From Acetobacteraceae bacterium (GTDB lineage: Bacteria > Pseudomonadota > Alphaproteobacteria > Acetobacterales > Acetobacteraceae): 39,624 bases of DNA. The stretch lies in the NCBI GenBank assembly GCA_947455205.1, contig CANGNF010000045.1, forward strand, positions 1 to 39,624. The letters are read 5' to 3'. The notes under the pieces were generated by a model, which searched no databases, had not been told where the DNA came from, and worked only from the letters and a program-made list of their open reading frames with translations. Both the position numbers and the translations under genes were made by a program. Position 1 is the first letter of the stretch; every line of letters starts with the position of its first letter. This document shows positions 32,398 through 39,624 of this stretch, piece by piece.

Positions 32398-33608
32398 CGG
32401 CGATAGGTGATGCGGTACAGCGCGCCGGCCTGCTCGCCCGAGACGAGCATCGAGCCGTCGCGCATCATGTGCACGTCGGTCGGCCGGTCGGAGAACCGCT
32501 GCGCCGCGTCGTCACGGAAGCCGGTCATGAACTCCTCCACGCCGCCGACGATGTTGCCGTTGGCATCCGGCCGCGCCACCACAACGTCGAAGGCGACCAG
32601 GCGGTTGCGGTTCCAGCTGCCATGGCGCGCGATGAAGATGGCGTTGCGGTAGCTCTCCGGGAACATGGTGCCGGTGTAGAAGCGCATGCCCAGGGCGGCG
32701 GTGTGGGTGCCCAGCTCGGCCTCGGGCCGGGCGAAGTCGGCGCAGTTGCGGCCGGCGTTGAACTGCGGGTCCGACTGGCCGGTGGAGCAGAACGGGAAGC
32801 CGATATCCTGGCCGGGGCGGCGGATGTGGTGCAGCGTGTCCTGGGGCCAGTCGTCGCCCGCCCAGTCGCGCGCGTTGGTGGTGGCCCACAGCGCGCGGGT
32901 CACCGGGTGGTGCGCCATGCCGACACTGTTGCGGATGCCCTGGGCTTCCACGCGGCGGTCGGAACCATCGGTCTTGAAGGAGACCAGCAGGGCGAAGCGG
33001 CTGCGGTCGAACTCGCAGACGTTACAGGGCGCGCCGACATTGGTGTAGATGCGGCCATCCGGGCCCAGGATGGTGAACTTCCAGTGATGGTTGCCGCCGT
33101 GCTCCTCGGCGGTCGGCAGGCCGAAGGCGCTGCCCAGCTCCACCGGCGTCGGCACCGCGTCCAGGTGCTGTTCGATGTTGTCGTAGCGCAGGACGCGGTT
33201 GACCGCGAAGACGTAGAGGCTGGTGCCGACCATCACCACGCCGTTCGGCTGGGTCAGGCCCTGGGCGATGACGCGGGTGCGGGTGGTGCCATCCGCGTTC
33301 TTGCTGACCGCGTAGACCCGGCCGATGGCGCGGGTGCCGACGAAGACGGTGCCGCCCGGGCCTTCCGTCATCATGCGGGCGCCGGGCATGCCATGGGCAT
33401 AGACCTCGGCATGGAAGCCGGCGGGCAGCCGGACCTGGCCGACCGGCACCTGCTCCAGCGGCGTCACGGTCAGGCGCGGCGCGTGCGGCGCCAGGGTGGA
33501 GCCTTCCGGCCGGCCGATGGCCCAGCCCGGCACCGCCGGTGCCTGCGCCAGGGCCGGGGCGGCGAGCAGCGCCGCCGCCAGGCCCAGCAGGATTGATTTC
33601 ACCTTCAT
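32394..33608 (-). CDS. PQQ-dependent sugar (sorbosone/glucose) dehydrogenase, periplasmic
   Basis: The 404-residue protein has a signal peptide (about 1-22, ALLAAPALAQA) and the soluble PQQ-dehydrogenase beta-propeller pattern: LPAGFHAEVYAHGMPGARMM, LTQPNGVVMVG, EHGGNHHWKFTILGPDGRIY, GIRNSVGMAHHP, RHGSWNR and a final DGSMLVSGEQAGALYRI. It resembles L-sorbosone dehydrogenase/GDH-B-like enzymes; the substrate cannot be fixed. ATG 33608 starts the exported form. It is coupled to the cytochrome c gene and lies next to pqqABCDE, which supplies its cofactor. Confidence 0.88.
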   Translation of the reverse strand: MKVKSILLGLAAALLAAPALAQAPAVPGWAIGRPEGSTLAPHAPRLTVTPLEQVPVGQVRLPAGFHAEVYAHGMPGARMMTEGPGGTVFVGTRAIGRVYAVSKNADGTTRTRVIAQGLTQPNGVVMVGTSLYVFAVNRVLRYDNIEQHLDAVPTPVELGSAFGLPTAEEHGGNHHWKFTILGPDGRIYTNVGAPCNVCEFDRSRFALLVSFKTDGSDRRVEAQGIRNSVGMAHHPVTRALWATTNARDWAGDDWPQDTLHHIRRPGQDIGFPFCSTGQSDPQFNAGRNCADFARPEAELGTHTAALGMRFYTGTMFPESYRNAIFIARHGSWNRNRLVAFDVVVARPDANGNIVGGVEEFMTGFRDDAAQRFSDRPTDVHMMRDGSMLVSGEQAGALYRITYRR

Positions 33609-33854
33609 GACATTTTCCCCCTCGTGGCCACGTTCGGGCCTTCCCCGGCATGGAACGATGAAAGCACCGCCGGCCGCAAGTGGGGCTGGCGCGGCGGCGT
33701 CCGCCCGGCATTTCGATGCAGATCGGGAAATTTCCCGCTTGGCACTGAAATCCCCCGGCCACATCATCGTGCGCGATCATTTCATCCGGCCCCTGCACGC
33801 GGCGGTCGCCCCACAGGTGGTGCCCGCAAGGGCCGGTTGTGGGCAAGGGCGCGG

Positions 33855-34985
33855 ATGGCATCGAAGGTCATGACGGTGTTCGGCACCCGGCCGGAGGGCA
33901 TCAAGATGATGCCGGTGATCGCCGCGCTGCGCCGCAGCGCCAGGCTGCAGCCGGTGGTCTGCGTCACCGGCCAGCACCGCCAGATGCTGGACCAGGTGTT
34001 CACCGCCTTCGACGAGGCGCCCGGATTCGACCTGGACATCATGTCGCCCGGGCAGACCCCCGGCGACATCACCGGCCGCGTGCTGGACCGGCTGGGCCGG
34101 ATGCTGGCCGAGCAGCGGCCCGACCTGGTGCTGGTGCATGGCGACACCACCACCGCCATGGCGGCGGCGCTGGCCGCCTTCCACGCCGGCGTGCCGGTTG
34201 GGCATGTGGAGGCCGGGCTGCGCAGCCACGACCTGCGCCGCCCCTGGCCGGAGGAGTTCAACCGCGTGGCGATCGACGCCCTGGCCGCGCTGATGTTCGC
34301 GCCGACCGAGGGCGCCGCCGCCAACCTGGCGCGGGAGTACAACCAGCAGGGCAAGGTCGTGGTCACCGGCAATACCGGCATCGACGCGCTGCTGTTCGTC
34401 GCCGCCCGCATCGCGGCCCAGCCGGCGCTGCGCCGGGCCATCGCCGCGCGCTACGGCTTCCTCGACCCCACGCGCCGGCTGGTGCTGGTCACCGGGCACC
34501 GGCGGGAAAGCTTCGGCGAGGGGTTCGAGCGGATCTGCGCCGGCCTGGCCGCGGTGGCGCGGCGGCCGGATGTGCAGCTGGTCTACCCGGTCCACCTGAA
34601 CCCGCGGGTGCTGGGGGTGGTGACGGAGCGGCTGGGCGACCACCCCAACATCCACCTGATCCCGCCGGTGGACTACGCCGACATGATCTACCTGATGCAG
34701 CGCGCCGCCGTGCTGGTGACCGACAGCGGCGGCATCCAGGAGGAAGGGCCGGCGCTGGGCAAGCCGGTGCTGGTGATGCGCGAGGTCTCCGAGCGGCCGG
34801 AGGCGCTGGCCACCGGCGTGGTCAGCCTGATCGGCACCGACCCCGGGCTGATGCGGCGCGAGGTGGACGCGCTGCTGGACGACGCCGCGCTGTATGCCCG
34901 CCGCGCCGTCACCGCCTTCCCGTACGGAGATGGCAGCGCCGCCACCCGCATCGTCACGGCCATCGAGGGGTTCTTCCAGGCATGA
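33855..34985 (+). CDS. wecB: UDP-N-acetylglucosamine 2-epimerase
   Basis: The 376-residue protein begins VMTVFGTRPEGIKMMPVI and carries VHGDTTTAMAAALAAFHAGV, GHVEAGLRSHD, VTGHRRESFGEGF and LVTDSGGIQEEGPALGKPVL, all diagnostic. It interconverts UDP-GlcNAc and UDP-ManNAc. Its stop overlaps wecC by ATGA. The pair feeds ManNAcA into a surface polysaccharide, whose transferases are not in this window. Confidence 0.94.
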   Translation: MASKVMTVFGTRPEGIKMMPVIAALRRSARLQPVVCVTGQHRQMLDQVFTAFDEAPGFDLDIMSPGQTPGDITGRVLDRLGRMLAEQRPDLVLVHGDTTTAMAAALAAFHAGVPVGHVEAGLRSHDLRRPWPEEFNRVAIDALAALMFAPTEGAAANLAREYNQQGKVVVTGNTGIDALLFVAARIAAQPALRRAIAARYGFLDPTRRLVLVTGHRRESFGEGFERICAGLAAVARRPDVQLVYPVHLNPRVLGVVTERLGDHPNIHLIPPVDYADMIYLMQRAAVLVTDSGGIQEEGPALGKPVLVMREVSERPEALATGVVSLIGTDPGLMRREVDALLDDAALYARRAVTAFPYGDGSAATRIVTAIEGFFQA

Positions 34986-36226
34986 TGCAGGTCTGCGTGG
35001 TGGGGCTGGGCTATATCGGCCTGCCCACGGCGGCCATGCTGGCCAGCCGCGGGCATGAGGTGATCGGCTGCGACATCAACCCGCGCACGCTGCGGATGGT
35101 CGGCGCCGGCCAGGCCTCCTTCCAGGAGCCGGACCTGCAGATGCTGCTGTCCGCCGCGGTGCAGACCGGACGGCTGCGGGTGCAGGCCACCCCGGCGGAG
35201 GCCGAGTGCTACATCCTGGCGGTGCCGACGCCCTTCGGCCCCGGCAAGCAGCCCGACCTGTCCTTCGTGGAGGCCGCGACCGACGCCATCGCGCCGCTGC
35301 TGCGGCGCGGCGCGGTGGTGATCCTGGAAAGCACCGCGCCGGTGGGCGCCACCGAGGCGGTCACCGCCCGGCTGGCGGCGGCGCGGCCCGACCTGCGCTT
35401 TCCCCGCCATGGCGAGGAGGATGCCGAGGCCGAGATCCGCGTGGCGCATTGCCCGGAGCGCATCCTGCCCGGCAGCATGCTGCGCGAGCTGGTGGCCAAT
35501 GACCGCATCATCGGCGGCGTGACCGAGGCCTGCGCCCGGGCGGCGCTGCGGCTGTACGAGAGCTTCGTCACCGGCCAGTGCTACCTGACGGATTGCCGCA
35601 CGGCGGAGTTCGTCAAGCTGATCGAGAACAGCTACCGCGACGTCAACATCGCCTTCGCCAACGAGCTGTCGCTGATCGGCGACCGGCTGGGGGTGGATGT
35701 GTGGCGGGCGATAGAACTGGCCAACCGGCACCCGCGCGTGGCCATTCTGCAGCCTGGCGCCGGGGTTGGCGGGCACTGCATCGCGGTGGACCCGTGGTTC
35801 CTGGTGGCGGCGGTGCCGGAGACCGCCCGGCTGATCCGCGCGGCGCGGGAGGTGAACGACGCCAAGCCGGACTGGGTGGCCGAGCGCATCCTGCGCCACG
35901 CGGCGCGCTTCCGCGACCCGGTCGTGGCCTGCTTCGGCCTGGCCTACAAGCCGGACGTGGACGACCTGCGGGAAAGCCCGAGCGTCGCCATCGCCGAGCG
36001 CCTGGCGCGGCAGGGCAACCTGACCCTGCTGGTGGTGGAGCCGCATGTGGCGGCGCTGCCGCCGGCGCTGGCCGGGCTGGACAATGTCACTCTGGTGGAC
36101 ATGGCGACCGCCTGCCGCGAGGCCGACATCATCGCCTTCCTGGTCGGGCACAAGCCGTTCCGCCGGCTGGACCTGCAGGGCCTGCTGGGCAAGGTGGTGG
36201 TGGACGCCATCGGCCTGATGCGCTGA
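34982..36226 (+). CDS. wecC: UDP-N-acetyl-D-mannosamine dehydrogenase
   Basis: The 414-residue protein has the N-terminal NAD-binding VCVVGLGYIGLPTAAML, the central helix with EFVKLIENSYRDVNIAFANE, and the catalytic cysteine C266 in GVGGHCIAVDPW; the C-terminal domain starts GLAYKPDVDDLRESP. It oxidises UDP-ManNAc to UDP-ManNAcA in two NAD+-dependent steps. Coupled to wecB. A hairpin shared with the convergent gene covers its stop. Confidence 0.94.
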   Translation: MMQVCVVGLGYIGLPTAAMLASRGHEVIGCDINPRTLRMVGAGQASFQEPDLQMLLSAAVQTGRLRVQATPAEAECYILAVPTPFGPGKQPDLSFVEAATDAIAPLLRRGAVVILESTAPVGATEAVTARLAAARPDLRFPRHGEEDAEAEIRVAHCPERILPGSMLRELVANDRIIGGVTEACARAALRLYESFVTGQCYLTDCRTAEFVKLIENSYRDVNIAFANELSLIGDRLGVDVWRAIELANRHPRVAILQPGAGVGGHCIAVDPWFLVAAVPETARLIRAAREVNDAKPDWVAERILRHAARFRDPVVACFGLAYKPDVDDLRESPSVAIAERLARQGNLTLLVVEPHVAALPPALAGLDNVTLVDMATACREADIIAFLVGHKPFRRLDLQGLLGKVVVDAIGLMR

Positions 36227-36272
36227 CCGCCGAGGCCGGACAGATCGCCCGGCCGGCCGTCGCCGGTCAGCG
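36221..36272. terminator. possible bidirectional terminator between wecC and the small secreted gene
   Basis: CGCTGACCG (36221-36229) and CGGTCAGCG (36264-36272) are perfect complements, and each arm contains one gene's stop codon. The 34-nt interior is GC-rich with GGCCGG stems. No T-tracts are seen. Confidence 0.35.
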
Positions 36273-36539
36273 GCCGGTGGTGGGCGGGGTGGCCGGCGCC
36301 GTCACCGGCGGGTCCTGCGGCACGCCCAGGCCGCGGGTGGCGGCGCCGCTGCGGCCCGTGGGGGCGCCGCGCAGGCGTTGCAGCGTGTCCTCGGTAGCGG
36401 GGGCGCTGACCGAGGGCGCTGGCGCGGTCGGCTGGCCGACGGCCGGGCGTGCCGGCGTGGCCGGCTGGGCGACCGCCAGCTGGGGCAGCACCAGGGCGGC
36501 CAGCGCGGCCAGGGTCAGGATGGAACGGTGCTTGGGCAT
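36267..36539 (-). CDS. small exported proline/alanine-rich protein
   Basis: ATG 36539 has GGAGG upstream. The 90-residue product has a signal peptide (MPKHRSILTLAALAALVLPQ, cleavage near LAVAQ) and a mature part rich in Pro, Ala and Thr with no fold I recognise. Probably periplasmic or surface-linked. It is convergent with wecC. Confidence 0.6.
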   Translation of the reverse strand: MPKHRSILTLAALAALVLPQLAVAQPATPARPAVGQPTAPAPSVSAPATEDTLQRLRGAPTGRSGAATRGLGVPQDPPVTAPATPPTTGR

Positions 36540-36667
36540 GGCGGAGCCTCCTGCTCGGACCAGCATGGTGGCAGGCTCGGGGCCGCGACTCCATCACGCC
36601 TGATCGATCGCCCTGATAGGTGAAGCGATGCCCTGGCCCGCGCGGCGCGTGCGGTGGAGGGCGGCGG

Positions 36668-37936
36668 TCAGCCGGGCAGCGGCGCCGTGGACAGGCTGGA
36701 CCAGGTGATCTCCCCGGTGGCGCCACAATGGTCGCAGACCGGCGCCCAGGCGGCGTGGCTGGTGCCGCAATGGCCGCAGCGCCATGCCGGTTCCGGCGCG
36801 GCGCGGGCGGCCTCTCGCAGCCAGCGGCCCTGGGCGGCGCGGCCGGCGATGGTCTCGCCCTGCTCGGCTTCCTCCAGCTCGGCCAGCAGCAGCCAGGCGC
36901 GGCGGTCGGGCGCGCCTTCCTGCACCAGGGCTTCCAGCTCGGTGCGGGCGCGGCCGGTCAGCCCGGCATGCAGCGCCACGCGGGCCAGCAGCAGCCGGCT
37001 TTCCGGGTGGGTCTGGTTGCGGCGGACCAGCTCCTCGGCCAGCTTCACCTGGTGCAGCGGGTCGGGTTCGTCGGCCAGCCAGGGGGCGGCCAGGTCGGGG
37101 TGCGGGCCGGCCTGCCAGCCCTGTTCCAGCACGGCGCGGGCCCGGCGCGGGCTGCCGTTTTCCCGCAGCCGGCCGGCATAGGCCAGGGTGGCCGGGGCAA
37201 AGCCGGGATCGGCCTCGAAGGCCTGGCGCTCCAGCTCCAGCGCCTTCGCCGGGTCGGCCTCCTGCGCGGCGGCGGCCAGGGCCAGTCCGGCGCGCGGCGC
37301 CTCGGGCGCGGCCAGGGCCAGGGCTTCCCGCCAATTGCCGGTGCGGACCGCCAGCTGGGCGCGTTCCTCGCGCAGCCAGGCGGCGCCGGGCTGGGCGGCC
37401 TCGGCTTCCCGCGCCAGGGCCAGGGCGGCGTCCCAGTCCTGCCGCTGCATGGCCTGGCGCAGCAGACCGCGCAGGCCCAGGAAGCGCGCCGCCGGCAGCT
37501 TGGCCAAGGCGTGGAATTCCTGCGCCGCATTGTCCTCGCGCCCGGCCAGGCGCTCGGCCTCGGCCGAAAGCAGCAGCAGGTTGGGGGTTTCCCCCAGCAG
37601 GTCGCGGGCGCGGCGCATCTCCAGCCGGGCGCCTTCGGCATGGCCGGCCGCCAGCGCCACCAGGGCGCGGGTCAGGATCGCCTCGCCCTGGGTGCGGCGG
37701 CGGGCCTCCTGCCGGGCGCGGCGGTTGGCCGGCCAGCGCCGCAGCGCCGCCCAGGCCGCCAGCAGCGCATGGCCGAGCAGGAAGGCGACCACCAGCAGCA
37801 GCACGGCGATGGGGAAGCTGATGCCGATCCAGGTCTCGCCGACCTTGATCTCCACCGTGCCGCCCAGCTGGGCCAGACCCAGCGCGGCGCCCACCACCAG
37901 GGCCAGGGCGAGCAGGATGCCGAGGGCGTTGCGCAT
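36668..37936 (-). CDS. hemY: HemY-type TPR membrane protein
   Basis: The 422-residue protein has two N-terminal membrane helices (about 5-23 and 40-62) and then TPR-like helical repeats, the layout of the HemY N-terminal family found downstream of hemD. Its role in haem biosynthesis is not settled. The C-terminus carries a zinc-ribbon-like CxxC-x10-CxxC (C387, C390, C401, C404), similar to LapB-type rubredoxin tails. It follows the mitofilin-like gene by 4 bp. Confidence 0.82.
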   Translation of the reverse strand: MRNALGILLALALVVGAALGLAQLGGTVEIKVGETWIGISFPIAVLLLVVAFLLGHALLAAWAALRRWPANRRARQEARRRTQGEAILTRALVALAAGHAEGARLEMRRARDLLGETPNLLLLSAEAERLAGREDNAAQEFHALAKLPAARFLGLRGLLRQAMQRQDWDAALALAREAEAAQPGAAWLREERAQLAVRTGNWREALALAAPEAPRAGLALAAAAQEADPAKALELERQAFEADPGFAPATLAYAGRLRENGSPRRARAVLEQGWQAGPHPDLAAPWLADEPDPLHQVKLAEELVRRNQTHPESRLLLARVALHAGLTGRARTELEALVQEGAPDRRAWLLLAELEEAEQGETIAGRAAQGRWLREAARAAPEPAWRCGHCGTSHAAWAPVCDHCGATGEITWSSLSTAPLPG

Positions 37937-37940
37937 CGGC

Positions 37941-39044
37941 TCAGCCCGCGGCCAGCCGGCGCAGCGCGGCGCGGGCGGCCAGCAGGGCGCGGGCCTGGCC
38001 GGTCCAGTCCTGCATCGCCGTGCGGGCGGCCGGCGGCAGCTTGTCCAGCTGGGCCACCGCGGCTTCCAGGTCGCCGGCTTCCAGCGCGCGGCGGGCGCGC
38101 TCTATCTCGGCCTCCGCGACATCGCCCCAGACCACGGTTTCCCCACGGCGGATGGTGACCAGGCCGGACAGCCGAGTCAGCGCCGAATCGACCACGCCGG
38201 AGCGGCTGCCATCGGCGCGCTGGGCCGGCTCGGCGGCGGCGCGGGCCTGGGCGGCGGCTTCCTCGAAGCCCAGGCGCAGCGCCGATTCGGTCGGCGGCGG
38301 GGTGGTGGCGAAGCGGGCCAGCGCCGGGTCCGGGTCCGGCAGGCGGGCCAGGGCGGCGGCCAGCGGCTGGCCACCGGCCAGCGCGGCCCGCAGCGCATCC
38401 AGCCCGGCCAGCCGGGCCATGCGGCCTTCCATGGCGACAACCTCGCGCTGGGCGCGCTCCAGCGCCTCCAGCCGGGTGGCGAGTTCCTGCTGCACCGCCT
38501 GCACCTGGCCGGCGGCGGCAGCGGTGGCGGCCTGCAGCTGCGCGGTCAGCTGAGCGAAATGGTCGGCCTCCAGCTTGGCCAGGTCCTGCAGCCGGGTGGA
38601 TTGCGTGTCCATGCGGGCCGAGAGCGCGTCCAGCCGGGTGGCATCGGCGCTGGCCGGGCGTTGTTCCAGCGCGCCCAGGCGCTGTTCCAGCGGGCCGAGC
38701 CGGGCGGCGGGGTCGGCCGGGGCGGGCCGGGTTTCCAGCGCGCGCAGCCGGGCATCCAGCGTGCCCACCTGGCGGGTGCGCTCGGCCAGTTCGGCGCTGC
38801 GTTCGCGCAGCGGGCCCACCTGCGGCTCCAGCGCGGCAATGCGCTGTTCCAGGGTGGCCAGGCGCTGCGGGTCCGGCAGGGTGCCGGCGCCGGTGCTGCG
38901 CGGCGTCACCAGCAGCCAGTAGCCCACCATCAGCAGCACCAGCAGGCCGATGCCGATCAGCACCGGCTCCACCGGCAGGTGGAAGCGCCGGGGCCCGGTG
39001 GGGGCCGAACCGGCGGTCGGGGTGGGCGTGGGCGTGTCACTCAT
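37941..39044 (-). CDS. mitofilin-like inner membrane protein (COG4223 type)
   Basis: The 367-residue protein has a proline/threonine-rich cytoplasmic N-terminus, one transmembrane helix (about 25-46, VLIGIGLLVLLMVGYWLL), then a long coiled coil (about 60-200, repeats of LEQR and ALE) and a helical C-terminal domain. This is the architecture of the alphaproteobacterial mitofilin homologue encoded next to hemD. It probably shapes or bridges envelope membranes. It overlaps the hemD stop by 8 nt. Confidence 0.8.
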   Translation of the reverse strand: MSDTPTPTPTAGSAPTGPRRFHLPVEPVLIGIGLLVLLMVGYWLLVTPRSTGAGTLPDPQRLATLEQRIAALEPQVGPLRERSAELAERTRQVGTLDARLRALETRPAPADPAARLGPLEQRLGALEQRPASADATRLDALSARMDTQSTRLQDLAKLEADHFAQLTAQLQAATAAAAGQVQAVQQELATRLEALERAQREVVAMEGRMARLAGLDALRAALAGGQPLAAALARLPDPDPALARFATTPPPTESALRLGFEEAAAQARAAAEPAQRADGSRSGVVDSALTRLSGLVTIRRGETVVWGDVAEAEIERARRALEAGDLEAAVAQLDKLPPAARTAMQDWTGQARALLAARAALRRLAAG

Positions 39045-39624
39045 GGGTCACCGCGGGGCCGAGCAGTTGCAACAGGCTGTCCTGGTCAGGCCGCGGCGCG
39101 ACCTGCACCTTCAGCCAGGGCAGCGGCGCCAGCGCCTGGGCCACCCGGGGACTGATCGCCAACGCCCGGATACCCGGCGCCGTTGCCGCCAACCCGGCCG
39201 CCCGCAGCAGCGCCAGCGCAGACTGCGCCGACTTGGGCGAGAAGAACAGCGCCGCGGTGATGACGCCTTGGTGCAGGGCGGCGGCGGCCTCGGCCGGCAG
39301 GGCGCTGGCCGGGGCGGCGGCATAGGCCACCCGGCGGACCACGCGGAAGCCCCGCGCCCGCAGCGCGGCGGCCAGCTCGGCGCCATAGCCCGCGCCCACC
39401 GCCAGCAGCAGCGGCCCGGCGGCGGGGTCCAGGGTGGCGCCGGCCAGGGCGGCCAGCGCCGCGGCATCGCCCCCGGCGGCGCGGACATCGCTGAAGCCGC
39501 GGGCGCGGGCCTCGGCGGCGGTTGCCTCCCCCACCGCCAGCACCGGCAGGGTGCCGGGCGGCACCGCGCGGGCGGCGGCGCGGCTGGCCAGCAGCAGGGC
39601 CTGAGCGGCGGGCAGCGGGGCCAG
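39037..39624 (-). CDS. hemD: uroporphyrinogen-III synthase, N-terminus cut by window end
   Basis: The frame is open to the last base, so the true start is beyond the window. Visible are LPAAQALLLASRAAARAVP, LPVLAVGEATAAEARARGF, VRAAGGDAAALAAL and a late FFSPKSAQSALALLRAAGL, fitting HemD, which cyclises hydroxymethylbilane to uroporphyrinogen III. The neighbours (mitofilin, hemY) support the call because sequence conservation in HemD is low. First visible gene of the operon. Confidence 0.82.
   Translation of the reverse strand: MAPLPAAQALLLASRAAARAVPPGTLPVLAVGEATAAEARARGFSDVRAAGGDAAALAALAGATLDPAAGPLLLAVGAGYGAELAAALRARGFRVVRRVAYAAAPASALPAEAAAALHQGVITAALFFSPKSAQSALALLRAAGLAATAPGIRALAISPRVAQALAPLPWLKVQVAPRPDQDSLLQLLGPAVTHE

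Overview
The window reads as chromosome of a high-GC alphaproteobacterium, most likely an Acetobacteraceae member close to Roseomonas. This rests on the codon bias, a complete pqqABCDE operon, a Bug/TctC-type binding protein beside leuCDB, and the hemD-mitofilin-hemY order. The genus is inference; no 16S or marker gene is present.

Layout. (1) 1-4870 is accessory: a multidomain RecB-like nuclease/RNase H-like/SF1 helicase cut by the window edge, a winged-helix-like plus GIY-YIG nuclease in a locally AT-rich stretch, then a 62-bp near-perfect palindrome and the stump of a gamma-glutamylcyclotransferase gene. (2) 4872-7697 holds a VWA protein and a MerR-type regulator in one translationally coupled operon, divergent from an unrecognised gene. 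(3) 8118-15932 is a decayed integrative element: a small HTH gene, an IS3-family element (8468-9781), a TOPRIM primase fragment, a helicase-like ATPase, a tyrosine recombinase, an AlpA-like regulator and collapsed replication genes. (4) 16130-20550 returns to housekeeping: an M20 amidohydrolase stump, leuB, leuD and leuC on the minus strand, and a divergent Bug-family gene. (5) 20551-24734 is a tRNA-rich decay zone: tRNA-Arg(TCT), an aberrant tRNA-Gly(TCC), a second copy of the small HTH family, a degenerate tRNA-Thr(TGT), fragments of an MscS-type channel and an ornithine cyclodeaminase, a Sel1/retropepsin lipoprotein, a terminase-small-subunit-like gene and tRNA-Thr(CGT). (6) 24861-27572 has an M19 dipeptidase with an unusual N-terminal extension, an 11-unit repeat array with core TTCGGACAAATCC whose spacings are all multiples of three, and a small membrane protein. 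(7) 27688-33608 has an MmyB-type regulator, pqqEDCBA, a diheme cytochrome c and a PQQ-dependent sugar dehydrogenase. (8) 33855-39624 has wecB-wecC, a small secreted protein and the hemY-mitofilin-hemD operon, with hemD cut by the window end.

How the genes work together. PqqA-E make the cofactor for the dehydrogenase at 32394, whose electrons plausibly pass to the coupled cytochrome c. LeuC, LeuD and LeuB form one overlapping leucine operon. WecB and WecC convert UDP-GlcNAc to UDP-ManNAcA. HemD makes uroporphyrinogen III, with HemY and the mitofilin-like protein in the same operon. The best candidates for something undescribed are the GFVRT/VRTNP repeat array (26318-26984), the nuclease-helicase plus GIY-YIG pair with its flanking palindrome, and the cluster of irregular tRNA genes.
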